The position numbers and the translations under genes are program-made. Of a stretch of DNA of 64,000 nucleotides, positions 25,096-33,900 are shown in pieces. Under the pieces are notes generated by a model that was given only the letters and a program-made list of their open reading frames with translations, had not been told where the DNA came from and ran no database searches. The stretch comes from RPQJ01 sp963778185 (lineage in GTDB: Bacteria > Pseudomonadota > Gammaproteobacteria > Steroidobacterales > Steroidobacteraceae), in assembly GCA_963778185.1 (NCBI GenBank), contig CAVZTF010000003.1, positions 1,736,001 through 1,800,000 on the forward strand, written 5' to 3'. How positions within the stretch are numbered: position 1 is the stretch's first letter; each line of letters starts with the position of its first letter.

Positions 25096-26475
25096 ATGCC
25101 GGGGTGGACCCGCCGTGGTTTTCTCGCTGCCGGACTGAGTCTCGCCGGTTGCACGCGGCTCGACCGACCGCCGCTGGGATCGCTGTATCGTCCCACGCAG
25201 GACAATCCAGACCAGCCGCCGCTGATCATCATCCCGGGGTCGTTCGGCTCCTGCCTGCGTGACCGCGGCACGGGACGCGAAATCTGGCCTCACTCGAACC
25301 GCAGCCTGCTGGTGAGCAGCTACCGCCAGCTCGAGCTCGCGATCGACGCGAGCCGCCTCGAGCCGGACCCGGGGGACGTCGAAGCATACGACCTCTTCGA
25401 GGAAGGCCTCGGGCGCGATTTCTACGGGCAGATCCTGCGGACGCTGCAGCGCGCCGGAGGCTATGTGCGCTGCAGCGCTGGCGAGAAGGCCCGGCCCGAC
25501 GGGCGTAACTACTACGTTTACCCCTACGACTTCCGGCTGGAAAACGTGTCGGCGGCGCGGGGCCTGCACGAACTCATCGAGCGAATCCGCCTCGCATACG
25601 GCGACCCGGGACTGCGTGTCGACGTGCTCGCGCACTCAAATGGCGGCCTGCTGGCGCGCTACTACGCCCGGTATGGCACCGCGGACATTCCGATGGACGG
25701 ACCGTTTCGCCCCACGCAGGCGGGCGCCGCCGCGATCCGGCGACTGTTGCTCGTGGGCACGCCGAACCTGGGCACGATCCGGGCCGTGCTCACGCACCTG
25801 AATGGCGAGGAGGTCGGGTTCAACAGGATCCCGCCGGAGGTCATGGCGAGTTGCCCGGCAGCGCCGCAGATGATCCCGCACCCCGCCATTCCGTGGCTGG
25901 TCGACGTGCACGGCGTGTGCCTGAACCTCGATGCCTTTGACATCGAAACGTGGCGCGAGCATCGCTGGTCGCTCTTCGACCCGCGCGTAGTCGAACGCAC
26001 GATCGCCCAGCACGGTGGGGGCTCTGCAGGGCGCCGTCATCTCGACGTGCTGCGCGAGTTCCACGCGAAGTACCTGCGGCGGGGTGGGCGCTTCATGGAG
26101 TCGCTCGCGGTGCCTGGCGGCCCCGACGACACGAGGCCGTTCATCTTCGGTGGCGACTGCAAGTCCACGCTGGGCCGCCTGGTCGTCGAGGAGGTCGACG
26201 GGCGGCTCGTCGCGCGCGAGGACGCCCGGGCGCTCGTCCGGCGGGTCGACGGCGTCGACTACGAGGCGGCGATGTTCGAGCCGGGAGACACCGTCGTGAC
26301 GCGGTCCTCGCTGCTCGGCCGCCGCACGCTCAACGTCGCCGCACCGCGCACCGAGGTCGAGTCGCTGCAGGTCGCGCACTGCGTGTTCCTGTGCGAGCGC
26401 CACCAGCAGCTCACCGGAAACCCGAGCTTCCAGGACAACCTCCTGAACGCGCTGCTGTCCGTCGACCCCGTCTGA
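25096..26475 (+). CDS. LCAT-like acyltransferase/lipase, Tat lipoprotein
   Basis: A 459-residue exported protein. The leader contains twin arginines and a lipobox (TRRGFLAAGLSLAGC), implying Tat export and lipidation at Cys19. The mature part resembles lecithin:cholesterol acyltransferase-like alpha/beta hydrolases: LIIIPGSFGSCLRD, PYDFR followed by the nucleophile elbow VLAHSNGGLLARYYA (Ser about 180), and VGTPNLGT. Candidate Asp and His lie in FEPGDTVVT and VAHCVFLCERH. The likely role is acyl transfer or lipid hydrolysis in the periplasm. It is 60 bp downstream of the PGPGW gene and convergent with the DUF885 gene. Confidence 0.78.
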   Translation: MPGWTRRGFLAAGLSLAGCTRLDRPPLGSLYRPTQDNPDQPPLIIIPGSFGSCLRDRGTGREIWPHSNRSLLVSSYRQLELAIDASRLEPDPGDVEAYDLFEEGLGRDFYGQILRTLQRAGGYVRCSAGEKARPDGRNYYVYPYDFRLENVSAARGLHELIERIRLAYGDPGLRVDVLAHSNGGLLARYYARYGTADIPMDGPFRPTQAGAAAIRRLLLVGTPNLGTIRAVLTHLNGEEVGFNRIPPEVMASCPAAPQMIPHPAIPWLVDVHGVCLNLDAFDIETWREHRWSLFDPRVVERTIAQHGGGSAGRRHLDVLREFHAKYLRRGGRFMESLAVPGGPDDTRPFIFGGDCKSTLGRLVVEEVDGRLVAREDARALVRRVDGVDYEAAMFEPGDTVVTRSSLLGRRTLNVAAPRTEVESLQVAHCVFLCERHQQLTGNPSFQDNLLNALLSVDPV

Positions 26476-26484
26476 GCCGCCTGC

Positions 26485-28269
26485 CTAGCGGATCGGCTCG
26501 TCGAACAGCAGCGCGCGCACGAAGCGCACCGGTGGCGAGCCGAAGGACAGCGCTCCATCGTGGTACGCGCGCAGGTCGAAGCGCGGGCCGCCGCGCCGTT
26601 CGGCCTCGGCCCGCATGTCCGCGTGCTCCAGGTAGCCGACGAAGTAGGTCGAGAGCTGCGCCGAGGTGAGTTGCGCCCGTACCCACTTGCCCGCGGCCTC
26701 GCGCTCTTCCTGGAAGCCCGATTCCGTCATGAGCTTCATCGCCTCGTCGCGCGTCATGCCGTCGACGTGGATGGCCGAGTCCATGATGGCGTTGGTGACG
26801 GCCCGCAGGTACCACTTGAGCTGGATCAGGGTCATGAGCGGGTCGCCGTCCCGGAAACCCTGCTCCTGCATCACGCGCTCGGTGTAGACGGCCCAGCCCT
26901 CGACGAAGGGGCCGGAGGACAGCATGGCCCGCAGCACCGACGGGTAGCGGTTCGAGTGCGCAATCTGCAGGTAATGCCCGGGCATCGCCTCGTGGATGGT
27001 GAGGTTGGCGATCGACCGGCTGTTGTACTCGCGCAGGAACGAGCCTACCTGCTGCTCCGTCCAATCGTCCGGGATCGGCGAAACGGCGTAAAAGGTGCGC
27101 TGGCCCTTGTCGAGCGGGCCCGGCGAGTCGCAGTACGCGACCGCCACGCCGCGCTGGAACTCCGGCATGAGGATGATATCGAGCGGCTCGTCGGGAACCG
27201 AGATGAAGCCTCTGGCGCGCACGAAGGTGGTGGTCTCCTCGAGCGTCGCGCGCGCGAGGTCCACCACCGACTCGCGTGCCGGACGATCGGCATAGGCGAG
27301 CTCGAGCGCGGCGACGATGGCCGCCTGTTGCTGCTCGCGCGTGGGCGCATCCGGCAGCGCGGGGCCGCCTTCACGCCCGCTCAGCACCCGGCGCGCCACT
27401 GCGTACATGCGCTCTCGCGTGCGCAGCACCTCGCCCTCGGCGCGGGCACGGATCTCCTGTCGCGAGAGGGGCGACATGAGCGCGAAGGCCAGTTTCTCGT
27501 CGTACAGTTCGCGCCCGATGCGGAACTCGCCCTGCGCCCGCGGCTTCAAGTCCGTCTCGAGCCACTTCTGGTGCTGCTGCACGGCGGCGCGCGCCGAGTC
27601 GATGGCCCGCTGCAGCCGCGCGCGGTCGTTTTCCGGCAACGCGCCCATCGCTGGTACCACGAGCTCGTCCACCAGGCTCAGCACGCCCGGGTTCTGCTTG
27701 ATCGCGGTTTCGGCGTGGATCGCAGGCACGCGCTCCGGCACCAGGTTCGCGCGCTCCTGCTCGAGCAGGCGGGGCAGCTTCTCGAGCCGGTCGGTCACCG
27801 CGGCCAGGCGCACCGGCAGCGGCGCGTAGTCGCGCGCCAGCAGGCCGTACAGCGACTGGCCCGCGAGCTGCGTGTACACGAGGGGATCCCACGACCAGTC
27901 GCGGTACCTTTCCTCGGACCAGACCGCGTAGCGCAGCTGGTTCGCCAGCATCGCGGCATCGACCTGGTTGGCGCGCGACAGCCCCTTGTGGTCCACGCCA
28001 TCGAGTTCGGCGAGCACGGACTTCGACCACGCGAGCGCGCGCGATCGGCCTTCGGCGCCCAGGTCGTCGAGATCGCCGTCGTAGCGATGGTCGCCGAGCG
28101 CCGTTGCATAGACCGGCGCATACCGGCCGAACTCATCGACGAAGCGCCGGCCGAGTGCCTCGAACTTCGCGTCGGCCGTCGGCGGGCCGGCCGCGGCGGG
28201 CTGGAGGAAAGCGATGGACGCCGCCAGCACGGCCGTTAGCATGCCGAGTCGCCGCGTGAATGCTTGCAT
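26485..28269 (-). CDS. DUF885 family exported protein
   Basis: A 594-residue protein with a cleavable signal peptide (LTAVLAASIAFLQPAAA, cut near residue 27). It has the DUF885 helical fold, including the HEAMPGHYLQ motif (a HExxxGH-like site) and the C-terminal motif DGMTRDEAMKLM. The family is thought to include zinc-peptidase-like enzymes; activity is unproven in most members. The start is the ATG at 28269. The gene is divergent from an MFS gene across 82 bp and convergent with the LCAT-like gene (9 bp). Confidence 0.85.
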   Translation of the reverse strand: MQAFTRRLGMLTAVLAASIAFLQPAAAGPPTADAKFEALGRRFVDEFGRYAPVYATALGDHRYDGDLDDLGAEGRSRALAWSKSVLAELDGVDHKGLSRANQVDAAMLANQLRYAVWSEERYRDWSWDPLVYTQLAGQSLYGLLARDYAPLPVRLAAVTDRLEKLPRLLEQERANLVPERVPAIHAETAIKQNPGVLSLVDELVVPAMGALPENDRARLQRAIDSARAAVQQHQKWLETDLKPRAQGEFRIGRELYDEKLAFALMSPLSRQEIRARAEGEVLRTRERMYAVARRVLSGREGGPALPDAPTREQQQAAIVAALELAYADRPARESVVDLARATLEETTTFVRARGFISVPDEPLDIILMPEFQRGVAVAYCDSPGPLDKGQRTFYAVSPIPDDWTEQQVGSFLREYNSRSIANLTIHEAMPGHYLQIAHSNRYPSVLRAMLSSGPFVEGWAVYTERVMQEQGFRDGDPLMTLIQLKWYLRAVTNAIMDSAIHVDGMTRDEAMKLMTESGFQEEREAAGKWVRAQLTSAQLSTYFVGYLEHADMRAEAERRGGPRFDLRAYHDGALSFGSPPVRFVRALLFDEPIR

Positions 28270-28351
28270 CGGGAACTCCGTGGTCGAGGAATTGAAGGTG
28301 GCGCGGTATGCTGCCACGACCGATGAAAGCTATCACGCACCGCGCGGCCGC

Positions 28352-29599
28352 ATGAACGCCGCGCTTGCCGCGCGCCCCGAGTTGTACCGCAACCGCGATT
28401 TCGTCCTGTACCTGTCGGCGCGCTTCCTCTCGACGCTGGCCGTGCAGATGCAGACCGTCGCCGTCGGCTGGCAGGTCTACGAGGTCACGCGCGACCCGCT
28501 CGACCTCGGGCTGATCGGCCTGTCGCAGTTCCTGCCCTTCGTCCTGCTGATCCTCCCGGCCGGGCACCTCGCCGACAGCCGCGATCGGCGCCGCATCATG
28601 ACGGTCTGCTACGCCGTGCTGGCGCTCTGCGCCGTGCTGCTGTTCGCGCTCGCCTCGCGGGGCTTCGGCTCCGCGAGGCCGGTGTTCGCGGTGATGGTGC
28701 TGTTCGGCATCGCCCGGGCACTCGGCATGCCCACGGGCCAGGCGCTGCTGCCGAACCTCGTGGACCGCGAGCACTTCGGCCGGGCCGTCGCGCTCAACTC
28801 CTCGACCTGGCATGTCGCCACCATCGTCGGCCCGGCGCTCGGTGGCATCGTCTACCTGGCCGGGGCGCCCATTGTCTATGCGACGGTCGCGGTGCTGCTC
28901 GCCGTCGCGGCCGTGCTGACCCTGGCCTTGCGTCGCGGCGGCGAGGGCGGCGGACCGCGCGAGCCGGCGACCTGGGATGCCTTGCTCTCCGGCCTGCGCT
29001 TCGTCCGCCGGCGCCGCCCGATCCTCGGCGCCATTTCGCTCGACCTGTTTGCCGTGCTGTTCGGGGGCGCCACCGCCTTGCTGCCGGTGTACGCCGCCGA
29101 CGTGCTGCAGGTCGGTCCGGGCGGCCTCGGCCTGATGCGAACGGCCCCGGGCATCGGCGCGGCGGCTTGCGGGCTCGCACTCAGCGTCCTGCCGATCACG
29201 CGCCACGTCGGGCGGTGGATGTTCGGCGGAGTGATCGTATTCGGGCTCGGGACCGTCGTATTCGGGCTCTCGACGAGCTTCTGGCTCACCGTCGTCACGC
29301 TCGCGGTGATGGGCGCCGCCGACATGGTGAGCGTCTACATCCGCCACCTGCTGGTGCAGCTCGAAACGCCGGACGAGATCCGCGGGCGGGTGAGCGCGGT
29401 CAATGCCGTGTTCATCGGGGCGTCGAACGAGCTCGGAGAGTTCGAGTCGGGGCTCACGGCGGCCTGGTTCGGCACGGTGCCCGCCGTGGTGCTCGGCGGC
29501 TGCGCCACCCTGGTGGTCGCGGGGGCGTGGACGCGCCTGTTCCCGGAACTCGCGAAGATGCAGCGACTTCCGGACCCCGCGCGCCAGCTATCCAGCTGA
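28352..29599 (+). CDS. MFS transporter, EntS/macrolide-efflux-like
   Basis: A 415-residue transporter with 12 predicted helices. It follows the EntS/MdfA-like group: FVLYLSARFLSTLAVQMQTVAVGWQVYE in helix 1, loop 2-3 motif GHLADSRDRRRIM, FGRAVALNSSTWHVATIVGPALGG, and PDEIRGRVSAVNAVFIGASNELGEFES towards the end. Such proteins export siderophores or drugs; no siderophore genes are nearby, so the substrate is open. The start is the ATG at 28352. A 10-codon frame (28323-28355) overlaps the start but is probably incidental. A LexA box lies immediately after the stop. Confidence 0.85.
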   Translation: MNAALAARPELYRNRDFVLYLSARFLSTLAVQMQTVAVGWQVYEVTRDPLDLGLIGLSQFLPFVLLILPAGHLADSRDRRRIMTVCYAVLALCAVLLFALASRGFGSARPVFAVMVLFGIARALGMPTGQALLPNLVDREHFGRAVALNSSTWHVATIVGPALGGIVYLAGAPIVYATVAVLLAVAAVLTLALRRGGEGGGPREPATWDALLSGLRFVRRRRPILGAISLDLFAVLFGGATALLPVYAADVLQVGPGGLGLMRTAPGIGAAACGLALSVLPITRHVGRWMFGGVIVFGLGTVVFGLSTSFWLTVVTLAVMGAADMVSVYIRHLLVQLETPDEIRGRVSAVNAVFIGASNELGEFESGLTAAWFGTVPAVVLGGCATLVVAGAWTRLFPELAKMQRLPDPARQLSS

Positions 29600-29600
29600 C

Positions 29601-29620
29601 AACTGTACACACATACAGTA
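29601..29620. promoter_or_regulatory. LexA (SOS) box
   Basis: CTGTACACACATACAG (29603-29618) is a CTG-N10-CAG operator with AC/AT alternation in the spacer, flanked by AA and TA, matching the gammaproteobacterial SOS box closely. It ends 10 bp before the ATG of the radical SAM gene at 29631 and begins 2 bp after the preceding stop. This predicts DNA-damage control of that gene. Confidence 0.85.
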
Positions 29621-29630
29621 TCGTTCGCCC

Positions 29631-30716
29631 ATGCTCAGGGCGGATCGAATGCAGGTGGTGAAGGGCCGGGGTGCCGTCACCAATCCGGCGGGGCGCTACG
29701 AGGGCCAGCGCCTCGAGGCTGCCGACGACGGCTGGGGCAGCCTGGAGGTCATGCCGCGCCGGCCCGGGACGACGGTCGTGGCCGACCGGCCGCGCCGTGC
29801 GATCACTCGCAACCAGTCTCCGGACGTGCCGTTCGAGCAGTCGGTCAATCCATACCAGGGTTGCGAGCACGGCTGCATCTACTGCTTCGCAAGGCCGTCC
29901 CACGCCTACTGGAACCTTGGGCCCGGCCTTGATTTCGAGACCCGCCTGTTTCACAAGCCTGCCCTCGCCGACCTGCTCGACCGCGAGTTGAGCTCGCCGC
30001 AGTACGTCTGCAAGCCGATCAATCTCGGGGCGAACACCGATCCCTACCAGCCCGTCGAGGCGCAGTACCGCACTACGCGTCGGTTGCTCGAGGTGCTGCT
30101 GGCCCACCGCCATCCCGTGACGATCGTCACGAAGGGCGCCCTGATCCTGCGCGACCTCGACCTGCTGGCGGTCCTCGCGGAGCAAGGGCTCGTCTCCGTC
30201 ATGGTGAGTCTCACGACGCTCGACGACGCGCTCAAGCGGACGCTGGAGCCGCGCGCCGCGGCGCCACGAGCGCGCTTGCGGGTGTTGGGCGAGCTCGCGG
30301 CCGCCGGTGTCCCCGTCGGGGCGCTGCTCGCGCCGTTGATTCCCGCACTCAACGACCACGAGATGGAAGCCCTGCTCGAGGCCGCCGCAGGCCACGGCGC
30401 GACACACGCCGGATACCTCCTCGTGCGACTGCCCTTCGAACTCGGGCAGCTTTTCGAGCAATGGCTGCGCGAGCACTACCCCGAGCGTGCCGACCGGGTC
30501 CTGAACCTCCTCCGGGAGCTGCGGGGCGGCCGCCTCAACGATCCGCGCTTCGGTCACCGCATGCGCGGCGAGGGCGCGTATGCGCAGATGCTGGCGGCGA
30601 GATTCGCGACGGGGTGCCGCCGCCATGGCCTGCAACGGGGCGGCGGTCCGCAGCTCGACACTGGCCGCTTCCTGCACGATCCGCGTGCGCCGCGACAGCA
30701 CGATTTGTTCGGCTGA
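29631..30716 (+). CDS. PA0069-family radical SAM protein (SOS-regulated)
   Basis: A 361-residue radical SAM protein of the PA0069/Rv2578c type, distantly similar to spore photoproduct lyase. The cluster-binding motif is C-x3-C-x2-C in NPYQGCEHGCIYCFARPSHA. Conserved downstream stretches are INLGANTDPYQPVE, VTIVTKGALILRD and VSLTTLDDALKRTLEPRA. The C-terminus ends GRFLHDPRAPRQHDLFG. The reaction is not known; a DNA-repair role is inferred from its LexA box and distant homology. From memory, the Pseudomonas aeruginosa homologue PA0069 belongs to the LexA regulon. ATG 29631 is used; ATG 29649 is a shorter option. Confidence 0.9.
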   Translation: MLRADRMQVVKGRGAVTNPAGRYEGQRLEAADDGWGSLEVMPRRPGTTVVADRPRRAITRNQSPDVPFEQSVNPYQGCEHGCIYCFARPSHAYWNLGPGLDFETRLFHKPALADLLDRELSSPQYVCKPINLGANTDPYQPVEAQYRTTRRLLEVLLAHRHPVTIVTKGALILRDLDLLAVLAEQGLVSVMVSLTTLDDALKRTLEPRAAAPRARLRVLGELAAAGVPVGALLAPLIPALNDHEMEALLEAAAGHGATHAGYLLVRLPFELGQLFEQWLREHYPERADRVLNLLRELRGGRLNDPRFGHRMRGEGAYAQMLAARFATGCRRHGLQRGGGPQLDTGRFLHDPRAPRQHDLFG

Positions 30717-30720
30717 GTCG

Positions 30721-30726
30721 TATACT
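30721..30726 (+). promoter_or_regulatory. Candidate -10 element ahead of the 30.8-44 kb cluster
   Basis: TATACT lies 4 bases after the radical SAM stop and 61 bases before the first lipoprotein gene. No good -35 is present at 16-18 bp, so this is only a candidate. The same TATACTCGG string occurs 31 bp ahead of the HIT gene (53836). Confidence 0.3.
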
Positions 30727-30787
30727 CGGGCCGTCTCGAGGCCAGGAATGGCCGTTCGAGGATCGCCGGCCGGAGGGGGGATCAACC

Positions 30788-31588
30788 ATGAACGTCCTCG
30801 GCAGTCGCTCGCGTCAACCGACCGGCGTACTCGCGCGTTGTTCGAGTCTGGCGGGCGTGCTTGCCGCCGCTTCCGTGGCCACTGGCTGCATGACATCCAG
30901 GGTGGCGGAAACGCGCCAGGTCGCCGCATCGATCCAGGCGAACGAGTCCATCGTGGTGCTGAAGAAACCGCAGCTGGAAGGAACGGGGACGGAGGAGAAG
31001 TTCCTCGACTGCCTGCAGGAGCGCCTGGGCGGCGAGCTGGTGCATCCGGAGGAGGGACAGTCAGCGCAACAGCGCAGCGCCGACGGCGGCGTACCGTTCC
31101 GGATCTACGGCGAGCAGGAGTTCACGGATGCACTCTTCCCCTGGTTCGAGCCAAGCACGGCGCCCGCCAGCGCGGCGGGTCTCAGGAGCCTGATCGAGCG
31201 GCCCGGTGTCGCTGAACGCCTGGCGCAGATCGGCGTGCGTTATGTCGTCTGGCTGGACGGCAGCACCCGCAAGACCGACGGCGGCGGCAGCGTCGCGTGC
31301 GCGGTAGGCCCTGGCGGGGGTGGGTGCTTCGGCGTCGGCTGGTGGGAAAAGCAGTCGGGTTACGTCGCGTCGGTGTGGGACATGCAGACGGGCAGCGAGA
31401 TCGGCTCGGTCACCACTGACGTTTCCGGCACCTCAGTGCTGATCGGAGCAATCGCCCCGATCCCGATCATCACGCCGGTGCAACGCACGGCCTGCAATCG
31501 CATGTCGGAACAGCTGCGGTCGTTCCTGATCGGGTCGGACCTGGCCGGAGGCGGCACAGCGACGACGGTCGGTGGCGGGGCGCGTTGA
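30788..31588 (+). CDS. Hypothetical lipoprotein, first gene of the kinase/VWA cluster
   Basis: A 266-residue protein with a long signal and lipobox (AAASVATGC, Cys34). The mature domain mixes strands and helices (ESIVVLKKPQLEG; IGVRYVVWLDGSTRK) and has a Gly/Cys-rich hairpin SVACAVGPGGGGCFGVGWW and an Ile/Pro-rich GAIAPIPIITPVQRTAC. I do not recognise a family. The overall pattern (a conserved core with -RYVVWLDG- and -ASVWDMQTGSEIG-) resembles outer-membrane stress or assembly lipoproteins. A strong purine run (GGAGGGGGG) precedes the ATG. It heads a run of eleven genes in the same direction. Confidence 0.65.
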   Translation: MNVLGSRSRQPTGVLARCSSLAGVLAAASVATGCMTSRVAETRQVAASIQANESIVVLKKPQLEGTGTEEKFLDCLQERLGGELVHPEEGQSAQQRSADGGVPFRIYGEQEFTDALFPWFEPSTAPASAAGLRSLIERPGVAERLAQIGVRYVVWLDGSTRKTDGGGSVACAVGPGGGGCFGVGWWEKQSGYVASVWDMQTGSEIGSVTTDVSGTSVLIGAIAPIPIITPVQRTACNRMSEQLRSFLIGSDLAGGGTATTVGGGAR

Positions 31589-31673
31589 ACCTGCGGGTAC
31601 CGGCGCGAATCAAACGTTGATCGAGGAGCGTCGGGCCCAAGGTGCCGCCAGCTCGCTCCGGAGGCTCGAGTCC

Positions 31674-32660
31674 ATGAGTCACTGCTTCATTGTCCGGCTA
31701 ATTTGGGCCGCCGCCTGCAGCGCGGCCGTGGCCGGGTGCGCGACATCCTCGCAGTCGACGCCGCAGCCGCCGAGCTCGTCCCCACCGTCCTCGTCACCGT
31801 CGAACTCGGGTAGCAGCCCGAGTTCCAGCCCCGGTTCGACGGGCAGCTCCAGCGGCAGCGAATCGCCGTTCCCGCCGCAGCAATCGCCTGGCGGCCAGCC
31901 GGGCTCGAGCAGCCCCTCGCAGGGGCAGCCGGGATCCGCCGGCCAGCCTTCGCCGCAGGGGTGGCCCCAGCCGACACCCGGCGCCCAGGGCGAATCAAGC
32001 GAGCCCGCCGAAGCGGGCAACACCGGGGGCGCGGGCACACCCGGCGGGTCCCCGGCGCGGGGCGGCGGCGAAACGAGTGGAACGGCGGGGCCTGCCGGTT
32101 CCAGCGGTTCTGCGCAGGCCGGCGGCGCCGTCCCGGCCGGGCCAGGCGGAAGCCCAGGCGGTGGGCCCGCCGCTTCCGAGGACCGTCGCGCCCAGATCGA
32201 CCGGCGTTTCGACGAGACCTTCGCCGTCTTCGACGAGCGCATGAGGAAGGAGCAGGAAACGGTCTCGCAGGAAAGAGCGTCGCGCGGGTCCGGCACCGGC
32301 ACCGGCGGTGAGGCTGCAGGTGACGAGTCAGCATCCGCGGGCGGAGAAGGTGGCGACGAGGCGGGCGCCGGAAACGGCGCCGAGGCTGCGGAAGGGTCGG
32401 AGCAGGGCGGTTCCGGCGCACCCGGTGGCCGCGGCGACTCCACCGGCACGGAGTCCGGCGAACAAGGCGGTGGCGGAGGGGTCGGCGGCGGCGCCAGGGG
32501 CGGCTCGGGCCCGAACACGGCGCCGGCCGACATCCCGGACGGCCGCGACGACGACATCGTGGCGCGCCAGCTGCGCGAGGCCGCGATGAAGGAGACGGAC
32601 CCGGAGCTGCGTGAGCGGCTGTGGGAAGAGTATCGGCAGTACAAGAAGAGCACGCAGTGA
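31674..32660 (+). CDS. Low-complexity Ser/Pro/Gly-rich lipoprotein
   Basis: A 328-residue protein. A signal with lipobox (SAAVAGC, Cys22) is followed by about 85 residues dominated by Ser and Pro, then Gly/Ser/Pro-rich sequence to about 165. A short charged helical block comes next (RRAQIDRRFDETFAVFDERM), then a Gly/Glu/Ala-rich stretch, and a charged C-terminus (DDDIVARQLREAAMKETDPE, then a Lys/Tyr-rich tail). It looks like a lipid-anchored, disordered tether that could span periplasm or peptidoglycan with helical docking patches. No catalytic domain. Its stop overlaps the next start (GTGA). ATG 31674 has GGAGG at 31660-31664. Confidence 0.6.
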   Translation: MSHCFIVRLIWAAACSAAVAGCATSSQSTPQPPSSSPPSSSPSNSGSSPSSSPGSTGSSSGSESPFPPQQSPGGQPGSSSPSQGQPGSAGQPSPQGWPQPTPGAQGESSEPAEAGNTGGAGTPGGSPARGGGETSGTAGPAGSSGSAQAGGAVPAGPGGSPGGGPAASEDRRAQIDRRFDETFAVFDERMRKEQETVSQERASRGSGTGTGGEAAGDESASAGGEGGDEAGAGNGAEAAEGSEQGGSGAPGGRGDSTGTESGEQGGGGGVGGGARGGSGPNTAPADIPDGRDDDIVARQLREAAMKETDPELRERLWEEYRQYKKSTQ

Positions 32661-33880
32661 AAGTGAACGGAATCGTCGGGCGGCCACTGCGCGGCCTCGT
32701 CGCGGCCATGGCGTCGCTTGCGCTGCTCGCGGGTTGCGTCGTGCAGGACCAGCGCCCCATGGCGCGGATCGCCGCCGAGAAGGCGACGCAGGAGGTACCC
32801 TCCGACGAGTTGCTCGACGTGGGCGTGCGCCTGTTCGATCCAGACGTTCCCGAGGACCCGAAGGACCAGGAGCGTGCCCGCATCTTCCCCGACGTCCGCA
32901 ATGCGGAGTCGCGTTACTTCCCGGTCGTGATTCGCAACACACTCGAGAGCACGGGTCACTGGGGCCAGGTGCGGGTCCTGCCGCGCGACGGAACCGGCAT
33001 GGACGTGTTCGTGGACGGTCGCATCCTGTCCTCCGATGGCCGCGAGTTGAAACTCGACGTCGAGGTGAAGGATGCGACGGGCCGGCTCTGGTACCACAAG
33101 GTCTACGAAGGCAAGGCCGACGTCCGCGCCTACTCCGGCGGGGTCGGGAGGCCCGCAGATCCGTTCGAGAACGTCTACAACACGCTCGCGAACGACCTGC
33201 TCGCAGCCCGGCGGAAACTCGGTCGCGAGCAGCGGGTGCAGATCCGGCAGGTCTCGGACCTGCGTTTCGCCGCCGACCTGGCCCCGTACGCATTCGGCAG
33301 TTACCTCGCGCAGGACCGCAAGGGCGCCTACTCGGTCGCGCGCCTGCCCGCCGCGGATGACCCGGTCGTGCTGCGCATGCAGCGTGTACGCGAGCGCGAC
33401 TACGCGCTGGTCGATACCCTGAACGAGTATTACGCGAGCTTCGGTGACAGCATCGCGGAGCCCTACACCAACTGGCGCAAGTACAGTCACGAGGAGCTCG
33501 AGGCCGAAGCGCTGGCGAGGCGGCAGGCCGCAACACGCCAGATACTCGGCGCGGTTGCCGTCGTCGGCGGCATCATGGCGGGCCAGGAGACCAGCAGCAG
33601 CGCCGGATCGGCGGCGGCCACGGCCGCCGTGATCGGCGGCATCTACGCATTCAAGAGCGGCCTCGACAAGCGCGCGGAACTCAAGGTGCACAGCGAATCG
33701 CTGAAGCAGCTCGGCGATTCCTTCCAGGCCGAAGTCCAGCCCATGGTCGTCGACGTCGAGGGACGCACGCTGCAGCTCAAGGGCTCCGCGGAGGAGCAGT
33801 ACGCCGAGTGGCGGCGCCTGCTCAAGGACCTCTACGAGCACGAGACCGGCCTGCCCGCGGTCCAGGCAGGCCAGCCCTGA
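32657..33880 (+). CDS. Hypothetical lipoprotein with internal Gly/Ala segment
   Basis: A 407-residue protein from a GTG overlapping the previous stop. The signal ends with lipobox LALLAGC (Cys near 27). The first domain (residues about 40-220) contains PDVRNAESRYFPVVIRNTLE and VDGRILSSDGRELKLDVEVK. Then RYALVDTLNEYYASF-like helices, and a small-residue hydrophobic stretch near 295-335 (ILGAVAVVGGIMAG, AAATAAVIGGIYAF) that could insert in a membrane or pack a pore. The helical tail (HSESLKQLGDSFQAEV) follows. Family unknown. Position 20 bp before the kinase gene suggests a structural partner of the cluster. Confidence 0.62.
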   Translation: MKVNGIVGRPLRGLVAAMASLALLAGCVVQDQRPMARIAAEKATQEVPSDELLDVGVRLFDPDVPEDPKDQERARIFPDVRNAESRYFPVVIRNTLESTGHWGQVRVLPRDGTGMDVFVDGRILSSDGRELKLDVEVKDATGRLWYHKVYEGKADVRAYSGGVGRPADPFENVYNTLANDLLAARRKLGREQRVQIRQVSDLRFAADLAPYAFGSYLAQDRKGAYSVARLPAADDPVVLRMQRVRERDYALVDTLNEYYASFGDSIAEPYTNWRKYSHEELEAEALARRQAATRQILGAVAVVGGIMAGQETSSSAGSAAATAAVIGGIYAFKSGLDKRAELKVHSESLKQLGDSFQAEVQPMVVDVEGRTLQLKGSAEEQYAEWRRLLKDLYEHETGLPAVQAGQP

Positions 33881-33900
33881 CTCTCGCGAACCCGGCCATC

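Noticed and set aside
28323..28355. Ten-codon ORF overlapping the MFS start in ATGA
   Set aside because: No ribosome binding site or conserved feature; the divergent intergenic region is only 82 bp and chance overlap is likely.
31740..32520. Tandem DNA repeat array in the Ser/Pro/Gly-rich gene
   Set aside because: The sequence is compositionally biased but shows no exact repeated unit of constant length.
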